A stretch of 64,000 bases of DNA from Streptomyces kanamyceticus (GTDB lineage: Bacteria; Actinomycetota; Actinomycetes; Streptomycetales; Streptomycetaceae): positions 3,596,001 to 3,660,000 of the forward strand of contig NZ_CP023699.1 in assembly GCF_008704495.1 (NCBI RefSeq), in the 5' to 3' direction. Each line of letters starts with the position of its first letter. Positions within the stretch are counted from its first letter, which is position 1. A model generated the notes under the pieces. It made no database searches, was not told where the DNA came from, and saw nothing but the letters and a program-made list of their open reading frames with translations. Both the position numbers and the translations under genes were made by a program. Shown in pieces: positions 9,021 to 17,896 of the stretch.

Positions 9021-9634
9021 CCCCCGACGCCCTCGTCCGGCTCGTCGCGGGGCGGCTCCTCCAGTACCCCGACGAGCGCCTCTACGCGGATCTGGACCTG
9101 CTCCACGAAGCGGTGGACCAGCCCGCCCTGCGGGAATTCATCGCCCACGCGCGTGGGCAACGGCCGCTGGACCTCGCCGCGCACTACACGGACGTCTTCG
9201 ACACCCGTAACCGCCGCTGCCTCTACCTCACCTGGTGGTCCGACGGCGACACCCGCAACCGCGGGCTCTCCCTGGTGCGCGTCAAGCGGGTCTACCGCGA
9301 GCACGGCCTGGAGTTCGCCTCCGAGGAGCTCCCCGACTTCCTGCCCGTCCTCCTCGAGTTCGCCGCGCGCGAAGAGGCCGCGGGCACCGCCCTGCTGGAG
9401 GAGCACCGCGCCGGACTCGAACTCCTCCGCCTGGCCGTCACCGACGTCGGCACGCCCTACGCGCGCGTGCTCGAAGCGGTCTGCGGGACGCTCCCGGGGC
9501 CCTCTCCGAAGACGCGGGCCGAGGCGAAGGCGCTCGCCCGCAGCGGGCCGCCGCGCGAGACCGTCGGGCTCGAACCCTTCGGCCCCGGAGTCGAACTCCC
9601 CTGGCCCACCGTCCCGGAAAGGACCCCGGCGTAA
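9017..9634 (+). CDS. narJ: Nitrate reductase molybdenum cofactor assembly chaperone
   Basis: 205 residues. NarJ is a system-specific chaperone of the TorD/DmsD helical fold that binds the NarG N-terminus and allows cofactor insertion and membrane attachment. It is not part of the final enzyme. The family region begins RLLQYPDERLYADL, and the conserved YVxxFD-like stretch reads AAHYTDVFDTRNRRCLYLTWW. The ATG overlaps the narH stop (ATGA at 9017-9020), so it is translationally coupled. The C-terminal 40 residues are Pro/Ala-rich and variable. Confidence 0.94.
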   Translation: MTPDALVRLVAGRLLQYPDERLYADLDLLHEAVDQPALREFIAHARGQRPLDLAAHYTDVFDTRNRRCLYLTWWSDGDTRNRGLSLVRVKRVYREHGLEFASEELPDFLPVLLEFAAREEAAGTALLEEHRAGLELLRLAVTDVGTPYARVLEAVCGTLPGPSPKTRAEAKALARSGPPRETVGLEPFGPGVELPWPTVPERTPA

Positions 9635-10356
9635 TGGACCTCCTCCTGTGGGGCGTCATGCCCTACGTCGCCGTCACGCTCCTCATCGCGGGCCTGGTGT
9701 GGCGGGCGCGCTACGACCGGTTCGGCTGGACCACGCACTCCTCGCAGCTGCACGAGTCGCGCCTGCTGCGGATCGGCTCGCCGCTCTTCCACTTCGGGAT
9801 GGCGTTCGTGGTGCTCGGCCACGTCGTCGGGCTGCTGATCCCGGACAGCTGGACGGACGCGGTGGGCGTCAGCGACCACGCGTACCACCTGATGGCGGTC
9901 TCCACGGGAGCCGTCGCCGGGCTCGCCGCGGCCGCGGGCATCGGCATCCTCGTCTACCGGCGCCTACGGGTGCCCGCCGTACGAAAGGCCACGCTCCGTA
10001 GCGACCACGTGATGTACACGGTCCTGCTGGGCGCGATGCTGCTCGGCCTGATCGCGACCGTCCTGAACTCCTCCGGAGTGGTCGACTACAACTACCGCGA
10101 GGGCATCTCCGTGTGGTTCCGGAGCCTGTTCACGCTCCAGCCCGACTACCACCTGATGGGCGCGGCGCCGCTCGCCTTCAAGCTGCACATCGTCTTCGGC
10201 TTCGCGCTGTTCGCGCTGATCCCCTTCTCACGGCTCGCGCACATCGTCAGCGCCCCCTTCAAGTACCTCTTCAGGCCGTACGTCGTCTACCGCGGCCGCG
10301 ACCCCCGCCAGCTCGCGGGGCGCAAGCCCAAGCGCGGCTGGGAGCGCGTCTCATGA
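9634..10356 (+). CDS. narI: Nitrate reductase, gamma (cytochrome b) subunit
   Basis: 240 residues with five predicted membrane helices. It anchors NarGH to the membrane and takes electrons from quinol. The four haem-b axial His are in place: H53 and H63 in the second helix (spacing 10) and H185 and H203 in the last helix (spacing 18), matching H56/H66 and H187/H205 of E. coli NarI. The start overlaps the narJ stop (TAATG), and the stop overlaps the next gene's ATG. Confidence 0.95.
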   Translation: MDLLLWGVMPYVAVTLLIAGLVWRARYDRFGWTTHSSQLHESRLLRIGSPLFHFGMAFVVLGHVVGLLIPDSWTDAVGVSDHAYHLMAVSTGAVAGLAAAAGIGILVYRRLRVPAVRKATLRSDHVMYTVLLGAMLLGLIATVLNSSGVVDYNYREGISVWFRSLFTLQPDYHLMGAAPLAFKLHIVFGFALFALIPFSRLAHIVSAPFKYLFRPYVVYRGRDPRQLAGRKPKRGWERVS

Positions 10357-11600
10357 GCGCCGCCGGAGCACGCCCCGCACGCGTCGTACGGCGGCCCCGG
10401 CACGCCGTCGACGAGCGGCCCTTCATCGTCATCTGGGAGACCACGCGCGCGTGCCCGCTGGCCTGTCTGCACTGCAGGGCCGAGGCCCAGCCCGAACGGG
10501 ACCCGCGCGAGCTCGACGGCGCTGACGCCCGCCGTCTGATGGACCAGATCGCGGCCTTCGGGAAGCCGTCCCCGCTCTTCGTGATCACGGGCGGCGACCC
10601 GTTCCAGCGGGCCGACCTGACCGACCTCATCGCGTACGGCACGGCGCTCGGCCTGCGCGTCGCCGTCTCCCCCTCGGGGACGCCGACGCTCGACCGGGCC
10701 AATCTGACGGCGGTGCGGGACGCGGGAGCCATCGCCCTGTCCCTGAGCGTCGACGGGTCCACGCCCGCGCGCCACGACGCCTTCCGCGGTGTGGACGGCG
10801 TCTTCGAATGGACCATCGACGGCTGGCGCACCGCCCGTGAGCTGGGCCTGAAGGTGCAGGTCAACACCACTGTCACGCGTGACAGCCTGGAGGACCTCGC
10901 GGACATCGCGGCCCTGGTGCGGCGCGAGGGCGCGATGCTCTGGAGCGGCTTCGTGCTGGTCCCGACGGGCCGCGGCGAACAGCTCTCCGCGCTCGGCGCC
11001 GACGAGGTCGAGGACGTCCTGCACTTCCTGTACGACACGGGCGCGGTGCTCGCCACCAAGACCACCGAGGGCCACCACTTCCGCCGTGTGGCGCTGCAGC
11101 GCACCATTTTGGAACGGCACGGCGAGACGCCCGAGTTGGGCCCCCTGTACGCGCGCCTGACTGCACGCGCGCGTGAGCTCGGTCTGCACGACGGGGAACG
11201 GCGCGCGGTGCGCAGGCCACCCATGGACGTCTCCTCGGGGCGCGGCTTCGTCTTCGTCTCGCACACCGGCGAGGTGCACCCCAGCGGCTTCCTGCCGCTG
11301 TCGGCGGGCAACGTGAAGCACCATCCGCTCGGCGACATCTACCGGGGCTCCGCGCTCTTCGCGACGCTGCGCGACCCCTCGCTGCTCGGCGGCGCGTGCG
11401 GGCGCTGCGAGTTCAACACCGTGTGCGGGGGCTCCCGTTCGCGTGCGTACGGGGCGACGGGGCGGGTGCTCGCCGCCGACCCGTGGTGCGCGTACGAGCC
11501 GGGCAGTTTCCCGTACCAGGACGAGCTGCGGGAGCTGCTCGCGGACGCGGCGCCTGCCCGTCCCACGCGCGCCGCCCGTACGGAAGGGAGCGCGGCATGA
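10353..11600 (+). CDS. Radical SAM/SPASM protein (TIGR04053-like)
   Basis: 415 residues. The radical SAM cluster motif CxxxCxxC is C34-C38-C41 (CPLACLHC), followed by the GGDP motif (VITGGDPF) that binds SAM. The C-terminal SPASM-type region has CGRCEFNTVCGG plus a further Cys (DPWC), able to hold an auxiliary Fe-S cluster. The layout resembles NirJ/AhbD-type haem-modifying enzymes and the actinobacterial TIGR04053 family, whose substrate is not established. The ATG overlaps the narI stop by four bases and the gene is coupled to the next one, a porphyrinogen oxidase. A role in tetrapyrrole modification or maturation for the nar system is an inference from this context. Confidence 0.88.
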   Translation: MSAAGARPARVVRRPRHAVDERPFIVIWETTRACPLACLHCRAEAQPERDPRELDGADARRLMDQIAAFGKPSPLFVITGGDPFQRADLTDLIAYGTALGLRVAVSPSGTPTLDRANLTAVRDAGAIALSLSVDGSTPARHDAFRGVDGVFEWTIDGWRTARELGLKVQVNTTVTRDSLEDLADIAALVRREGAMLWSGFVLVPTGRGEQLSALGADEVEDVLHFLYDTGAVLATKTTEGHHFRRVALQRTILERHGETPELGPLYARLTARARELGLHDGERRAVRRPPMDVSSGRGFVFVSHTGEVHPSGFLPLSAGNVKHHPLGDIYRGSALFATLRDPSLLGGACGRCEFNTVCGGSRSRAYGATGRVLAADPWCAYEPGSFPYQDELRELLADAAPARPTRAARTEGSAA

Positions 11601-12994
11601 CGCGTTCAGTGATCGTCGTCGGCGGCGGCATCAGTGGTCTGACGGCCGCCTGGCGGCTGCGTGGCGACGCGGAGGTGACCGTCCTTGAGGGCGGCCCCCG
11701 CATCGGCGGCAAGCTCCGCACGGGCACGCTGGCGGGCGCGCCCGTCGACGAGGGCGCGGAGTCGCTGATGGCGCTGCGCCCGGAGGCGGTCCGGCTCGCC
11801 CAGGACGTCGGCCTCGGCGCCGAGCTGTGCGATCCGGCGCCCGCGCCCACCACCTTGTGGTCGGACGGGGCGCTGCGGCCGCTGCCGCAGGGCCACGTCA
11901 TGGGCATCCCCACCGAGCCCGACGCGCTGGCGGGCACCGGGCTGCTGTCCGAGGAGGGCGCGGCCCGGCTCCGCCACGAGGAGGCGCTGCCCGCCGAGGC
12001 CCTCACGGAGGACGTGTCCGTGGCCGAGTACCTCGGCGGGCGGCTCGGCCAGGAGGCCGTGGACCGCCTGGTGGAGCCGCTGCTCGGCGGGGTGTACGCG
12101 GGCCGCCCCGACCGGCTCTCGCTGCGGGCGGCGCTGCCGCGGGTGGCGGCGGTCGCGGAGCGGGGCGAGCCGCTGCTGTCCGCGCTGCGGAGGATGCGTA
12201 CGCCCCGGGGCGCGGCGCAGGGCCCCAGGGTCGTCCCGGTCCAGGGGCTGCGCGGCGGCACCGGTCGCCTGCCGCGGGCCGTCGCCGAGGCGAGCGGCGC
12301 GCGGATACTGACCGGCACGCGCGCGCGTGAGCTGCAGCGCACCGCGGCGGGGCGGTGGCGGGTGCTCGCCGTGACCAGTGACGGGCCGCTCCTGATGGAG
12401 GCGGACGCGGTGGTCCTCGCGGTGCCCGCGTACGAGGCGGCCGAACTACTGCGTCCGCACGCGCCGCTCGCCGACGCGGATCTCGGCGCCATCCAGCACG
12501 CCAGTACCGCCGTGGTGACCATGGCGTTCCCCCGGACGAAGGCGCTCGCGCGGGGTGACGCGCTGCCCGAGGGCAACGGTTTCCTGGTGCCGGCCGTCGA
12601 CGGCCACACCATCAAGGCCGCCACGTTCCTCTCCAACAAGTGGCGGTGGCAGAGCGAGGCCGCGCCCGACGTCTTCCTGCTGCGCACCTCGATCGGCCGC
12701 GTCTGCGAGGAACACCGCCTCGACGTCCCCGACCGGCACCTCGTGCGCAGCTCGGTCATCGAGCTGCACCAGGCGCTCGGCTCCATCGGCGAGCCCGTCG
12801 CGGCGCGGGTGACTCGCTGGGAGCGGGGGCTTCCGCAGTACGGGGTGGGCCACAAGGAGCGGGTCGCCCGGGTCCGGGAGGCGGTGGGGAAGCTCTCCGG
12901 GATCCAGCTGTGCGGGGCGGCGTACGAGGGGGTGGGGGTCGCGGCGTGCGTTTCCACTGGGACGGGGGCCGCGCGGGCGCTCACCGAGGGGTGA
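11597..12994 (+). CDS. hemG: Porphyrinogen oxidase, HemY/HemG type (FAD)
   Basis: 465-residue flavoprotein of the amine-oxidase fold. The N-terminal dinucleotide motif VVGGGISGLTAAWRL and the following EGGPRIGGKLRT bind FAD, and the C-terminal CGAAYEGVGVAACVSTG completes the FAD site. In Gram-positive bacteria HemY oxidises coproporphyrinogen III to coproporphyrin III in the HemQ-dependent pathway, so protoporphyrinogen oxidase may be a historical label. ATGA overlap with the radical SAM gene makes it the sixth gene of the nar transcript. It may be a second, nitrate-respiration-linked copy, since the hemE/hemQ genes expected for a housekeeping locus are absent here. Confidence 0.88.
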   Translation: MTRSVIVVGGGISGLTAAWRLRGDAEVTVLEGGPRIGGKLRTGTLAGAPVDEGAESLMALRPEAVRLAQDVGLGAELCDPAPAPTTLWSDGALRPLPQGHVMGIPTEPDALAGTGLLSEEGAARLRHEEALPAEALTEDVSVAEYLGGRLGQEAVDRLVEPLLGGVYAGRPDRLSLRAALPRVAAVAERGEPLLSALRRMRTPRGAAQGPRVVPVQGLRGGTGRLPRAVAEASGARILTGTRARELQRTAAGRWRVLAVTSDGPLLMEADAVVLAVPAYEAAELLRPHAPLADADLGAIQHASTAVVTMAFPRTKALARGDALPEGNGFLVPAVDGHTIKAATFLSNKWRWQSEAAPDVFLLRTSIGRVCEEHRLDVPDRHLVRSSVIELHQALGSIGEPVAARVTRWERGLPQYGVGHKERVARVREAVGKLSGIQLCGAAYEGVGVAACVSTGTGAARALTEG

Positions 12995-13245
12995 GATCCG
13001 CCCCGTGGCCGGTGCCCGCCCACACCGCGGCAGGTGCCCCCGTCTGCCCCCTCGGCACCATGGCCGTACCCACCCGCACCGTGGCCCGAGCCCTCGCCCC
13101 TCGGCACCGGGGGCTGTGCCCACCCGTTCCGCCCTGCGGAACGCTTGCCCACAGCAGCGCGCCCCACGGCCCGAGGCGGCCCCACACCTCACCCACACGG
13201 CCCGCGCCCCGAGCGCGCCGTCTGGAGCCCCCGCAGGATGGGCTC

Positions 13246-14787
13246 ATGCCCACACTGCTCCAGCCACGTGCCGCCGCCACCACCGCCGCCCTGCTCGTCG
13301 CCACGCTCGCGGCCTGTGGCGGTGGCGACTCCAAGGACGAGGCCCTGCCGGACCAGAAGCTGAGCTGGAAGGACTGCCCCGCGCCCTCGGCCGCCGAGGG
13401 CAGCGGCGGCGCTCCGTCGCCGCTGCCCGGTGGCGCCGAGTGGCAGTGCGCCACCATGAAGGCGCCGCTCGACTGGGCGAAGCCCAAGGGCGACACGATC
13501 GACATCGCGCTGATCAGGGCCCAGACCAGCGGGAACAAGGACGACCGCATCGGCTCCCTGGTCTTCAACTTCGGCGGCCCCGGCGGCTCGGGCGTCACCA
13601 CCCTGCCCGCCTTCGGCGCGGACTACGCCAAGCTGCGCACCCGCTACGACCTGGTCAGCTTCGACCCCCGCGGCGTCGGCCGCAGCGCGGGCATCAAGTG
13701 CGAGGACGACGAACAGCTGGACGACTACTTCCAGCAGGACTCCACCCCCGACGACGCCGCCGAGAAGAAGAAGCTCGTGGACAACGTCACGTCGTTCAAC
13801 AACGCCTGCGAGAAGAACTCCGGCAAGACTCTCCCGCACGTCCGCACCACCGACGCGGCCCGCGACATGGACCTGATGCGCCAGGTCCTCGGCGACGACA
13901 AGCTGCACTACTTCGGCATCTCGTACGGCACCGAACTCGGCGGCGTATACGCCCACTTGTTCCCCAAGAAGGTGGGCCGGGCCGTCTTCGACGCGGTGGT
14001 CGACCCCACCCAGACGGCCGAAGAGGGCTCCCTCGGCCAGGCCGAGGGATTCCAGCTCGCGCTCGACAACTTCGCGAAGGACTGCACCTCCAAGGTGGAG
14101 GACTGCCCGGTCGGCGACACCGAACAGGACGTCAAGGACCGGATCGCGAAGCTCCTCAAGGACCTCGACAGCAAGCCCATCACCGGCCTGCCGCCCCGCG
14201 AACTGACCCAGACCGCCGCCACCAACGGCATCGCGCAGTCCCTGTACTCCAAGGACTTCTGGCCGTACCTCACCCAAGGACTCGAAGAGGCGTACGACGG
14301 CGACGGCAAGATCCTCATGGCACTGTCCGACTCGATGAACGGACGCAGCGAGGACGGCGAGTACAGCAACATCCAGGCGGCCAACGTCTCCATCAACTGC
14401 GCGGACGACAAAGCGCGTTACACCAGGGAGTACGTCGATCAGAAGCTCCCCGAGTTCCGCGAGGCGTCACCGCTGTTCGGCGACTACCTGGCCTGGGGCA
14501 TGGTCGGCTGCACGGACTGGGCGGTGGAGGGCCAGGCCGACCACCCGAACGTCGGTGCGCAAGGGGCGCCGCCCATCGTCGTCATCGGCAACACGGGCGA
14601 CCCGGCCACGCCCTACGAAGGCGCGCGCAAGATGGCGCAGGCGCTGGGCAAGGGCGTCGGGGTCGAGTTGACGTACAAGGGCCAGGGCCACGGGGCGTAC
14701 GACAGCAAGAACGCGTGCGTACGGGACGCGGTGAACGGCTATCTCCTTGACGGCACCGTGCCGAAGGCGGGAACGGTCTGCGGCTGA
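13246..14787 (+). CDS. Secreted TAP-like alpha/beta-hydrolase (tripeptidyl aminopeptidase type)
   Basis: 513 residues. The signal peptide ends in a lipobox-like ATLAACGGG, so this is a predicted lipoprotein. The alpha/beta-hydrolase fold carries FNFGGPGGSG (oxyanion region), the nucleophile Ser in GISYGTELGG, Asp in GNTGDPATPYEGA, and His in GQGHGAY. The C-terminal TAP-like domain with Cys pairs is present. The family includes Streptomyces Tap and the mycelium-associated SlpD/SlpE proteases, which remove N-terminal tripeptides or proline-rich ends. It is adjacent to a close paralogue. The 251 bases upstream (12995-13245) show no gene. The ATG at 13246 begins a typical Sec signal. Confidence 0.9.
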   Translation: MPTLLQPRAAATTAALLVATLAACGGGDSKDEALPDQKLSWKDCPAPSAAEGSGGAPSPLPGGAEWQCATMKAPLDWAKPKGDTIDIALIRAQTSGNKDDRIGSLVFNFGGPGGSGVTTLPAFGADYAKLRTRYDLVSFDPRGVGRSAGIKCEDDEQLDDYFQQDSTPDDAAEKKKLVDNVTSFNNACEKNSGKTLPHVRTTDAARDMDLMRQVLGDDKLHYFGISYGTELGGVYAHLFPKKVGRAVFDAVVDPTQTAEEGSLGQAEGFQLALDNFAKDCTSKVEDCPVGDTEQDVKDRIAKLLKDLDSKPITGLPPRELTQTAATNGIAQSLYSKDFWPYLTQGLEEAYDGDGKILMALSDSMNGRSEDGEYSNIQAANVSINCADDKARYTREYVDQKLPEFREASPLFGDYLAWGMVGCTDWAVEGQADHPNVGAQGAPPIVVIGNTGDPATPYEGARKMAQALGKGVGVELTYKGQGHGAYDSKNACVRDAVNGYLLDGTVPKAGTVCG

Positions 14788-14897
14788 CCTCGGCACCCGC
14801 CCCCACACCCACACCCACACTCGCACCACCGCCCCGGCCGCTGTCAGTGGCCCCGCCTACTATGGCCTGACTGTCTTCCAAGGGGGGAAGCGCGTCC

Positions 14898-16511
14898 ATG
14901 CAGCGTTTCGTGCGTTCCGCGGCCCTGGCCGCGGCCGGGGTCCTGATGGCGGGGCTCGCCGTCGGCTGTTCTTCGGACGACGGCGAGGGGGACGCCAAAG
15001 GCAGCGGCAAGAGCAGCGGCGAGGACTCCGCGGCGAGCGGCTCGGACGCGGCGCCGAAGCCCGACCCCTCCTCCTCCCTGCCGCCCTCGGTCACCGCACA
15101 GAAGCTGGACTGGTCCCGCTGCGAGGCGCCCGAGGGAGGCACCGCGCCGGGCGCGCAATGGCAGTGCTCGACCCTCAAGGTCCCCCTCGACTACGCGAAG
15201 CCGAAGGGCGAGACGATCGGCATCGCCCTGATCCGTGCCACATCGACCGCCAAGACCACCGCCAAGACCACCGGCAAGAAGAGCGACCGCATCGGCTCCC
15301 TGCTCTTCAACTTCGGCGGCCCCGGCGGCTCGGGCGTCTCCGGGCTGCCCTCCTTCGCCGACATGTACGACAAGCTGCGCACCCGCTACGACCTGGTCAG
15401 CTTCGACCCGCGCGGCGTCGCGGCCAGCGAGGGCGTGCGGTGCCGCGACGACAGCGCGACGCAGGCCGCCGAGCGGAAGGTGGACCTCACGCCGGACACG
15501 GCGGCCGAGGAGGAGACGTACTTCAAGGACGCGGCCGACTTCGGCGCGGGCTGCGCGCGCGGGGCGAAGAAGGTCATCGGCCATGTCTCCACGGCCGACG
15601 CCGCCCGCGACATGGACGTCATGCGCCAGGTCCTCGGCGACGACAAGCTGCACTACATGGGCATCTCGTACGGCACCGAACTCGGCGGGACGTACGCGCA
15701 CTTGTTCCCCAAGCGGGTCGGCCGCCTGGCCCTCGACGCGGTCGTCGACCCCAGCGCGGACTCCGTGGGCCACGCGGAGAACCAGGCACGCGGTTTCCAG
15801 CGCGCCCTCGACAACTACTTCACCTCGCTCGGCGAGGACCCGAAGAAGGGCTCCGCGAAGGTCGTGAAGCTGCTCAAGGGCCTCGACGCCGAGCCGCTGC
15901 GCACCTCGGGCGACCGCGAGCTGACCGAGTCCCTGGCGATGACCGGCATCACCATCACGCTCTACAGCAAGCAGACCTGGCCGACGCTGACCCGCGCCCT
16001 CCAGGACGCGGAGAAGGGCGACGGCACGGCGCTCCTTCAGCTCGCCGACGCCTACAACGAACGCGATCCGTCCGGCCACTACAGCACGCAGAGCCACTCG
16101 CAGCGGGCGATCTCCTGCCTGGACGACAAGGCGCGGACGACTCCGGAGGAGGCGAAGCAGCGGCTCGGCCGGTTCCGTGAGATCTCCCCGGTCTTCGGCG
16201 AGTTCCTCGGCTGGGACACGGCGGGCTGGTGCCACGACTGGCCGGTGGCCGGACAGTACGAGTCCCCCGAGGTGAGCGCCCCCGGCGCCGCCCCGATCCT
16301 CGTCGTCGGCAACACCGGCGACCCGGCGACCCCCTACGAAGGCGCCCGCAAGATGGCGGACGAGCTCGGCAAGGGCGTCGGCACGCTGCTGACCTGGAAG
16401 GGCGAGGGCCACGGGGCGTACGGCAACGGCAGCGACTGCGTGGACGGCACGGTCAACGACTACCTCCTCACCGGCACGGTCCCGAAGGACGGCAAGGTCT
16501 GCTCGTCCTGA
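14898..16511 (+). CDS. Secreted TAP-like alpha/beta-hydrolase, tandem paralogue
   Basis: 537 residues, the tandem paralogue of the preceding gene. The signal peptide runs into the lipobox LAVGCSSDD, followed by a Gly/Ser/Asp linker. The catalytic Ser is in GISYGTELGG, Asp in GNTGDPATPYEGA and His in GEGHGAY. Long identical blocks with its neighbour (for example FNFGGPGGSGV, VLGDDKLHY) show a local duplication. A Lys/Thr-rich insert (TAKTTAKTTGKKS, near residue 120) is specific to this copy. RBS AGGGGGGAAG precedes the ATG. A strong hairpin follows the stop. Confidence 0.9.
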   Translation: MQRFVRSAALAAAGVLMAGLAVGCSSDDGEGDAKGSGKSSGEDSAASGSDAAPKPDPSSSLPPSVTAQKLDWSRCEAPEGGTAPGAQWQCSTLKVPLDYAKPKGETIGIALIRATSTAKTTAKTTGKKSDRIGSLLFNFGGPGGSGVSGLPSFADMYDKLRTRYDLVSFDPRGVAASEGVRCRDDSATQAAERKVDLTPDTAAEEETYFKDAADFGAGCARGAKKVIGHVSTADAARDMDVMRQVLGDDKLHYMGISYGTELGGTYAHLFPKRVGRLALDAVVDPSADSVGHAENQARGFQRALDNYFTSLGEDPKKGSAKVVKLLKGLDAEPLRTSGDRELTESLAMTGITITLYSKQTWPTLTRALQDAEKGDGTALLQLADAYNERDPSGHYSTQSHSQRAISCLDDKARTTPEEAKQRLGRFREISPVFGEFLGWDTAGWCHDWPVAGQYESPEVSAPGAAPILVVGNTGDPATPYEGARKMADELGKGVGTLLTWKGEGHGAYGNGSDCVDGTVNDYLLTGTVPKDGKVCSS

Positions 16512-16530
16512 GGGAACCCGCGGGGAACCA

Positions 16531-16555
16531 AGCCCGTCCGGCGTTTGAGGACGAG
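16531..16555. repeat. Short Streptomyces-type intergenic motif
   Basis: AGCCCGTCCGGCGTTTGAGG followed by ACGAG, placed between a gene end and its terminator hairpin. From memory this word is very frequent in Streptomyces intergenic regions. A second copy is not seen in this window, so the repeat status rests on prior knowledge. Confidence 0.4.
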
Positions 16556-16582
16556 CCCTCAAGGCGAGCAGTTGACGCAAGA

Positions 16583-16618
16583 ACGGGGGGCCCGCACCAA
16601 AAGGTGCGGGCCCCCCGT
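16583..16618. terminator. Bidirectional hairpin terminator
   Basis: A perfect 16-bp stem (ACGGGGGGCCCGCACC) with an AAAA loop between two convergent genes. It can end both the TAP-like gene on the plus strand and moeZ on the minus strand. Confidence 0.85.
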
Positions 16619-16654
16619 CTCCGTTCAGGCGCTACGCCTAGTAGACCGGCTTGT

Positions 16655-17833
16655 CTAGTAGACCGGCTTATCGGGCTCGATCTGGTTGACCCAGCCGATC
16701 ACGCCGCCGCCCACGTGCACCGCGTCCGAGAAGCCCGCCGACTTCAGGACCGCGAGGACTTCCGCACTGCGGACACCCGTCTTGCAGTGCAAGACGATCT
16801 TCTTGTCCTGCGGAAGGCTCTCCAGGGCGGTGCCCATGAGGAACTCGTTCTTGGGGATCAGCTTGGCGCCGGGGATGGAGACGATCTCGTACTCGTTCGG
16901 CTCGCGGACGTCGATGATCTCGATCTTCTCGTCGCCGTCGATCCACTCCTTGAGCTGCTTGGGAGTGATCGTCGAACCGGCCGCCGCCTCCTGGGCCTCC
17001 TCCGACACGACGCCGCAGAAGGCCTCGTAGTCGATGAGCTCGGTGACGGTGGGCTTCTCGCCGCAGACCGCGCAGTCGGGGTCCTTGCGGACCTTGACCT
17101 GGCGGTACTGCATCTCCAGGGCGTCGTAGATCATCAGGCGGCCGACCAGCGCGTCGCCCGTGCCCGTGAGGACCTTGATCGCCTCGGTGACCTGGATGGA
17201 GCCGATCGACGCGCACAGCACGCCGAGGACGCCGCCCTCGGCGCAGGAGGGGACCATGCCGGGCGGCGGGGGCTCCGGGTAGAGGCAGCGGTAGCACGGA
17301 CCGTGCTCGCTCCAGAAGACGGAGGCCTGGCCGTCGAAGCGGTAGATGGAACCCCAGACGTACGGCTTGTTGAGCAGCACGCACGCGTCGTTGACCAGGT
17401 AGCGGGTCGCGAAGTTGTCCGTGCCGTCGACGATCAGGTCGTACTGGCTGAAGATGTCCATCACGTTCTCGGCCTCGAGCCGCTCTTCGTGGAGGATCAC
17501 GTTCACGTACGGGTTGATGCCGAGGACCGAGTCCTTCGCGGACGCCGCCTTGGAGCGGCCGATGTCCGCCTGGCTGTGGATGATCTGGCGCTGCAGGTTG
17601 GACTCGTCGACCTCGTCGAACTCGACGATGCCGAGCGTGCCCACACCGGCGGCGGCCAGGTACATCAGGGCGGGCGATCCGAGACCACCGGCGCCCACAC
17701 AGAGCACCTTGGCGTTCTTCAGCCGCTTCTGCCCGTCCATCCCGACATCGGGGATGATCAGGTGGCGGGAGTACCTGCGGACCTCGTCGACGGTGAGCTC
17801 AGAGGCGGGCTCGACCAGGGGTGGCAGCGACAC
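16655..17833 (-). CDS. moeZ: Adenylyltransferase/sulfurtransferase MoeZ (ThiF + rhodanese)
   Basis: 392 residues. The N-terminal ThiF/MoeB domain (about 15-265) has the nucleotide loop VGAGGLGSP and a zinc site from CYRC and CAVC pairs. The C-terminal rhodanese domain (about 290-390) has active Cys in HCKTGVRSAEV. MoeZ-type proteins adenylate and thiocarboxylate small sulfur carriers (MoaD, ThiS, CysO/QbsC-like), serving molybdopterin, thiamine and some sulfur-containing natural products in actinomycetes. It can thus supply sulfur for the NarG cofactor, though it is not in that operon. A 17-base tandem duplication covers the end of the gene: the last codons and TAG are repeated just downstream, so the reading frame is unaffected. 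Confidence 0.93.
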   Translation of the reverse strand: MSLPPLVEPASELTVDEVRRYSRHLIIPDVGMDGQKRLKNAKVLCVGAGGLGSPALMYLAAAGVGTLGIVEFDEVDESNLQRQIIHSQADIGRSKAASAKDSVLGINPYVNVILHEERLEAENVMDIFSQYDLIVDGTDNFATRYLVNDACVLLNKPYVWGSIYRFDGQASVFWSEHGPCYRCLYPEPPPPGMVPSCAEGGVLGVLCASIGSIQVTEAIKVLTGTGDALVGRLMIYDALEMQYRQVKVRKDPDCAVCGEKPTVTELIDYEAFCGVVSEEAQEAAAGSTITPKQLKEWIDGDEKIEIIDVREPNEYEIVSIPGAKLIPKNEFLMGTALESLPQDKKIVLHCKTGVRSAEVLAVLKSAGFSDAVHVGGGVIGWVNQIEPDKPVY

Positions 17834-17896
17834 GGGGACTCCGTTGGTCGGAAATTCGGAACGGTTGTTCTGCGTGTAACACTGCCACGCCCTCCT

